DNA from: Owenia fusiformis | Lineage: Eukaryota > Annelida > Polychaeta > Sabellida > Oweniidae | Direction: 5' to 3' | DNA: 64,000 nucleotides | Assembly (NCBI GenBank): GCA_903813345.2 | Contig: CAIIXF020000001.1 | Coordinates: 48,131,885 to 48,195,884 of the forward strand | Part shown: positions 62,014 to 64,000 of the stretch, piece by piece | Layout of the letters: every line of letters begins with the position of its first letter | Position numbering within the stretch: position 1 is the stretch's first letter | Made by a program: the position numbers and the translations under genes | The notes under the pieces: model-generated | Told to the model about the DNA's origin: nothing | Seen by the model: only the letters and a program-made list of their open reading frames with translations | The model's database searches: none

Positions 62014-62971
62014 GTAGGATTAAATACATTATCGATGAAAAGCATATTCTAATACATAATTTGTGTGATTTTGGTTGCCTAAACAGGCCAGGAAAGCATT
62101 TCCCTCAATTTACAACCGGGAAGTGTGTACGACCCTAGTATGCAAGAAAATAACAAAAAATAAATATCCAAATTATCAAAAAATAATGACAAATAAAGCA
62201 TACGATGGTCGGATTTATATGACTACAGTCACCAAGATGAGCTAATTTCAGGCGAGATTTGGGAAAGAAGGTACTCTTCTCATTTTTTTCTCATTCCTGT
62301 TGCCAAACATGTTGCTTGTTGATACTATCCTTCGCAGAACGGTTTCTCTAATCCGTGATGTGACTCAATTGAAGAATGCAGCAAAATTCCGAACATGCTA
62401 CTGAGACTTGCAATTCAACACACTTGCCAAAGTTAAAAGTAAAAAAAACATCAAAAATAATTAAAACTTGAAATTTAAAGTTGATTTTTACATGAATGCA
62501 TGCAGTATATGCCACGAAATTACGGATATAAAATCTTTTGATACTTACCTAACTATTCCTTCACTTGTCGATACTCTTCGAATGAGTTTATCTTACTTTT
62601 TAAGAGTTTTGTGATAGTTTCAGGAATCTGAAAAAGTTGACCTACTTTTCTGATGGCGGAAGTCACGTATAATCTCGAATGTCTGAGAAGGAATTTCACA
62701 TAGATATTTTGATTAAACAGCACCTTTACTAATATAAGAAATACTATGCATTGGTAAATGTTATCAAAATTAGCATGGACTTTACTCAATAACTCTTATT
62801 TGTCATTTCACCGAAAAGAATTATTCGAAAGGTGGCGCTGCTGGAAGGAGAATTTTTTTTTGAAAAAGGTAAGTTTGCATTTTCTACTTTTGTGACTCTT
62901 CGACAATTCTATGAAACATATTAATCAGTTTAAACGGTAATACCATTATGTAAGAATAATTTCGGGAAACA
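62014..62971. other. No supported gene; possible UTR exon end
   Basis: AT-rich. GAAAAAG|GTAAGTTTG at about 62863-62876 is a strong donor downstream of a GC-richer segment (GGTGGCGCTGCTGGAAGG). It may end a 5' UTR exon of a transcript leading rightwards. Confidence 0.3.
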
Positions 62972-63124
62972 ATGGCGTTTTTGCCATGTGAATTTCAAAA
63001 ATCACGTCGTCTAAAACACAGAGAACTTTTTACAGTGGGAAAGAGTCAAAGAAGAGGGAAACCCCAGAGCCATAGGCCTAGATCCCGGCCAGATTCTTTT
63101 GTAAAGTGTAGGATGGGCCGGTGA
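62972..63124 (+). CDS. Candidate 50-aa basic ORF
   Basis: ATG in a good context (ACAATGG) opens 50 codons, MAFLPCEFQKSRRLKHRELF followed by an Arg/Lys/Ser/Pro-rich tail. The stop lies at the edge of a 20-bp palindrome. It sits close downstream of a strong donor site, so it may be untranslated or intronic. No family is recognised. Confidence 0.25.
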   Translation: MAFLPCEFQKSRRLKHRELFTVGKSQRRGKPQSHRPRSRPDSFVKCRMGR

Positions 63125-63140
63125 ATTCGTACGAATTCAC
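63121..63140. repeat. Perfect 20-bp palindrome
   Basis: GTGAATTCGTACGAATTCAC is self-complementary and is bracketed by GGCC on each side, so the hairpin extends with one mismatch. It contains two EcoRI-type sequences around CGTACG. Confidence 0.9.
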
Positions 63141-63762
63141 GGCCCCAGAAGCTCAAAGAATAATTCGGAAGATATGTCACTAAGAAAGACGATTGTGCAG
63201 CCATTTTAGAAATATATGAGACAAATCATACCTCTATCGAAGTGGCTTGTTCTTTACCTATCTGATCACTAATGAACGGTATTCAAGCAATACTGCATTG
63301 ATAAGAGGCCAAAATAGTGATATTTTATCTTCGGGCTCTTGTCTGTCTAAATCTGAATGGTCCTCCCGTCCGTCATTCTAGAAATGTGACTTCAGCATTA
63401 CAATGATATTTGGACACACAAGAGCCTGGATCAAGACAAAAATATTTGCCATATTAAAAGTCAAATAACTGCATTCATACACGGACCTCTGCCAGATTAC
63501 CTCCTCTGTGTCTACATGGGCTTTCAACTGCCATGGTGTCACATTCAAGAAAGCGTCTGTTGATAAAAGCATAAAATAAGCTAGCGTATATTTAATGGAG
63601 TGCTTCGCTTATTTCCGTTGTTCAAATGTTTATTCCCGAAGTCTTTTCTGAGAATATGACACCACTCCGGATGACGTCACATCAGAGATTACCGAGAAAC
63701 CCCATGGGGTATCTTTAAAATCCTTTAGAAACAATAACAACGGTTTATTAGGCGACACGATC
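63141..63762. other. No supported gene; CRE-like site
   Basis: TGACGTCA occurs at about 63673-63680, 90 bases before the LINE fragment. No exon was found. Confidence 0.4.
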
Positions 63763-64000
63763 TTTACTTTCATTGGCTGGTTCAGATCCTGGCTTGTGGG
63801 AAGATCACAACAGGTAGTGCTCGATGGTGAATCAAGTTCAAAAACTCCAGTAAAATCAGGAGTTCCTCAAGGAACAGTTCTTGGACCACTCTGTTTCCTT
63901 GTTTATATCAATGATATGGGCAATAACCTATCATCCTCAGCCAGTCTTAAGCTTTTTGCCGACGACAGCCTTTTATTCATGACAGTCGAAAGCAAGCAAG
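63763..64000 (+). mobile_element. LINE reverse transcriptase fragment, cut by the window end
   Basis: One open frame carries the fingers/palm motifs of a non-LTR retrotransposon reverse transcriptase: a WF.SWL.GR.Q.V.L segment, then GVPQGTVLGPL, then LVYINDM and the catalytic FADD. These match Jockey/CR1-type RVT_1 domains. Codons upstream of about 63763 lose similarity, so the copy appears truncated or rearranged at its left side. It continues beyond the window. No stop occurs in the visible 78 codons. Confidence 0.88.

Noticed and set aside
1-64000. CRISPR array or bacterial operon
   Set aside because: No short direct repeats with regular unique spacers; the genes are spliced and eukaryotic in architecture.

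Overview
This is about 64 kb of AT-rich, intron-containing, repeat-dense eukaryotic DNA. Spliced genes with GT-AG introns, a focal-adhesion-kinase type FERM exon, a THAP-domain transposase, tRNA-derived SINE sequence and many small foldback DNA elements all point to an animal. An animal heme peroxidase of the plant/fungal superfamily and the repeat style suggest a marine invertebrate, plausibly a mollusc or another lophotrochozoan. That placement is inference; no species marker is visible.

Layout. 1-1.4 kb holds nested inverted and direct copies of one foldback repeat, followed by a small minisatellite (2.3-2.65 kb). From 3.5 to 24.4 kb, three phase-0 exons on the minus strand fit the 5' end of a focal adhesion kinase (FAK/PYK2) gene. 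Inside its largest intron, on the plus strand, lies a complete five-exon gene for a membrane-anchored class-I-like heme peroxidase (10,673-15,417) with its own TATA box. That gene's first intron carries a roughly 1-kb TA-flanked DNA transposon. From 24.4 to 31.3 kb I see no gene, only short repeats. A two-exon gene for a small single-pass membrane protein sits at 32.2-33.1 kb, followed by a SINE (33.6-33.9 kb) and a 1.9-kb long-TIR transposon with a perfect 10-bp target duplication (33.9-35.8 kb).

36.8-44.8 kb looks like one complete autonomous DNA transposon. A THAP + HTH + DDE transposase (plus strand, two exons) faces a SAP + SWIM + YqaJ nuclease (minus strand, two exons). Their 3' ends are separated by two tandem-repeat arrays, one of which was copied from the 3' end of the nuclease gene. 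This pairing matches the ISL2EU type of eukaryotic DNA transposon. 45-54 kb has no gene I can support, but holds pogo-like MITEs. 54.0-56.1 kb is a clear TATA-driven gene with a 5' UTR intron. It encodes a two-pass membrane protein with Cys-rich repeats, an APD-type (DUF4792/DUF4793-like) lumenal domain and two PSAP motifs plus a PPSY motif in its tail. 56-64 kb holds further MITEs, weak first-exon candidates, and a LINE reverse transcriptase fragment cut by the window end.

The most interesting items are the intact two-gene transposon and its gene-derived tandem array, the nested hybrid-type peroxidase, the APD-like protein that carries ubiquitin-ligase/ESCRT docking motifs instead of a RING, and two diverged foldback families that seem to share a short acidic ORF running into a hairpin.
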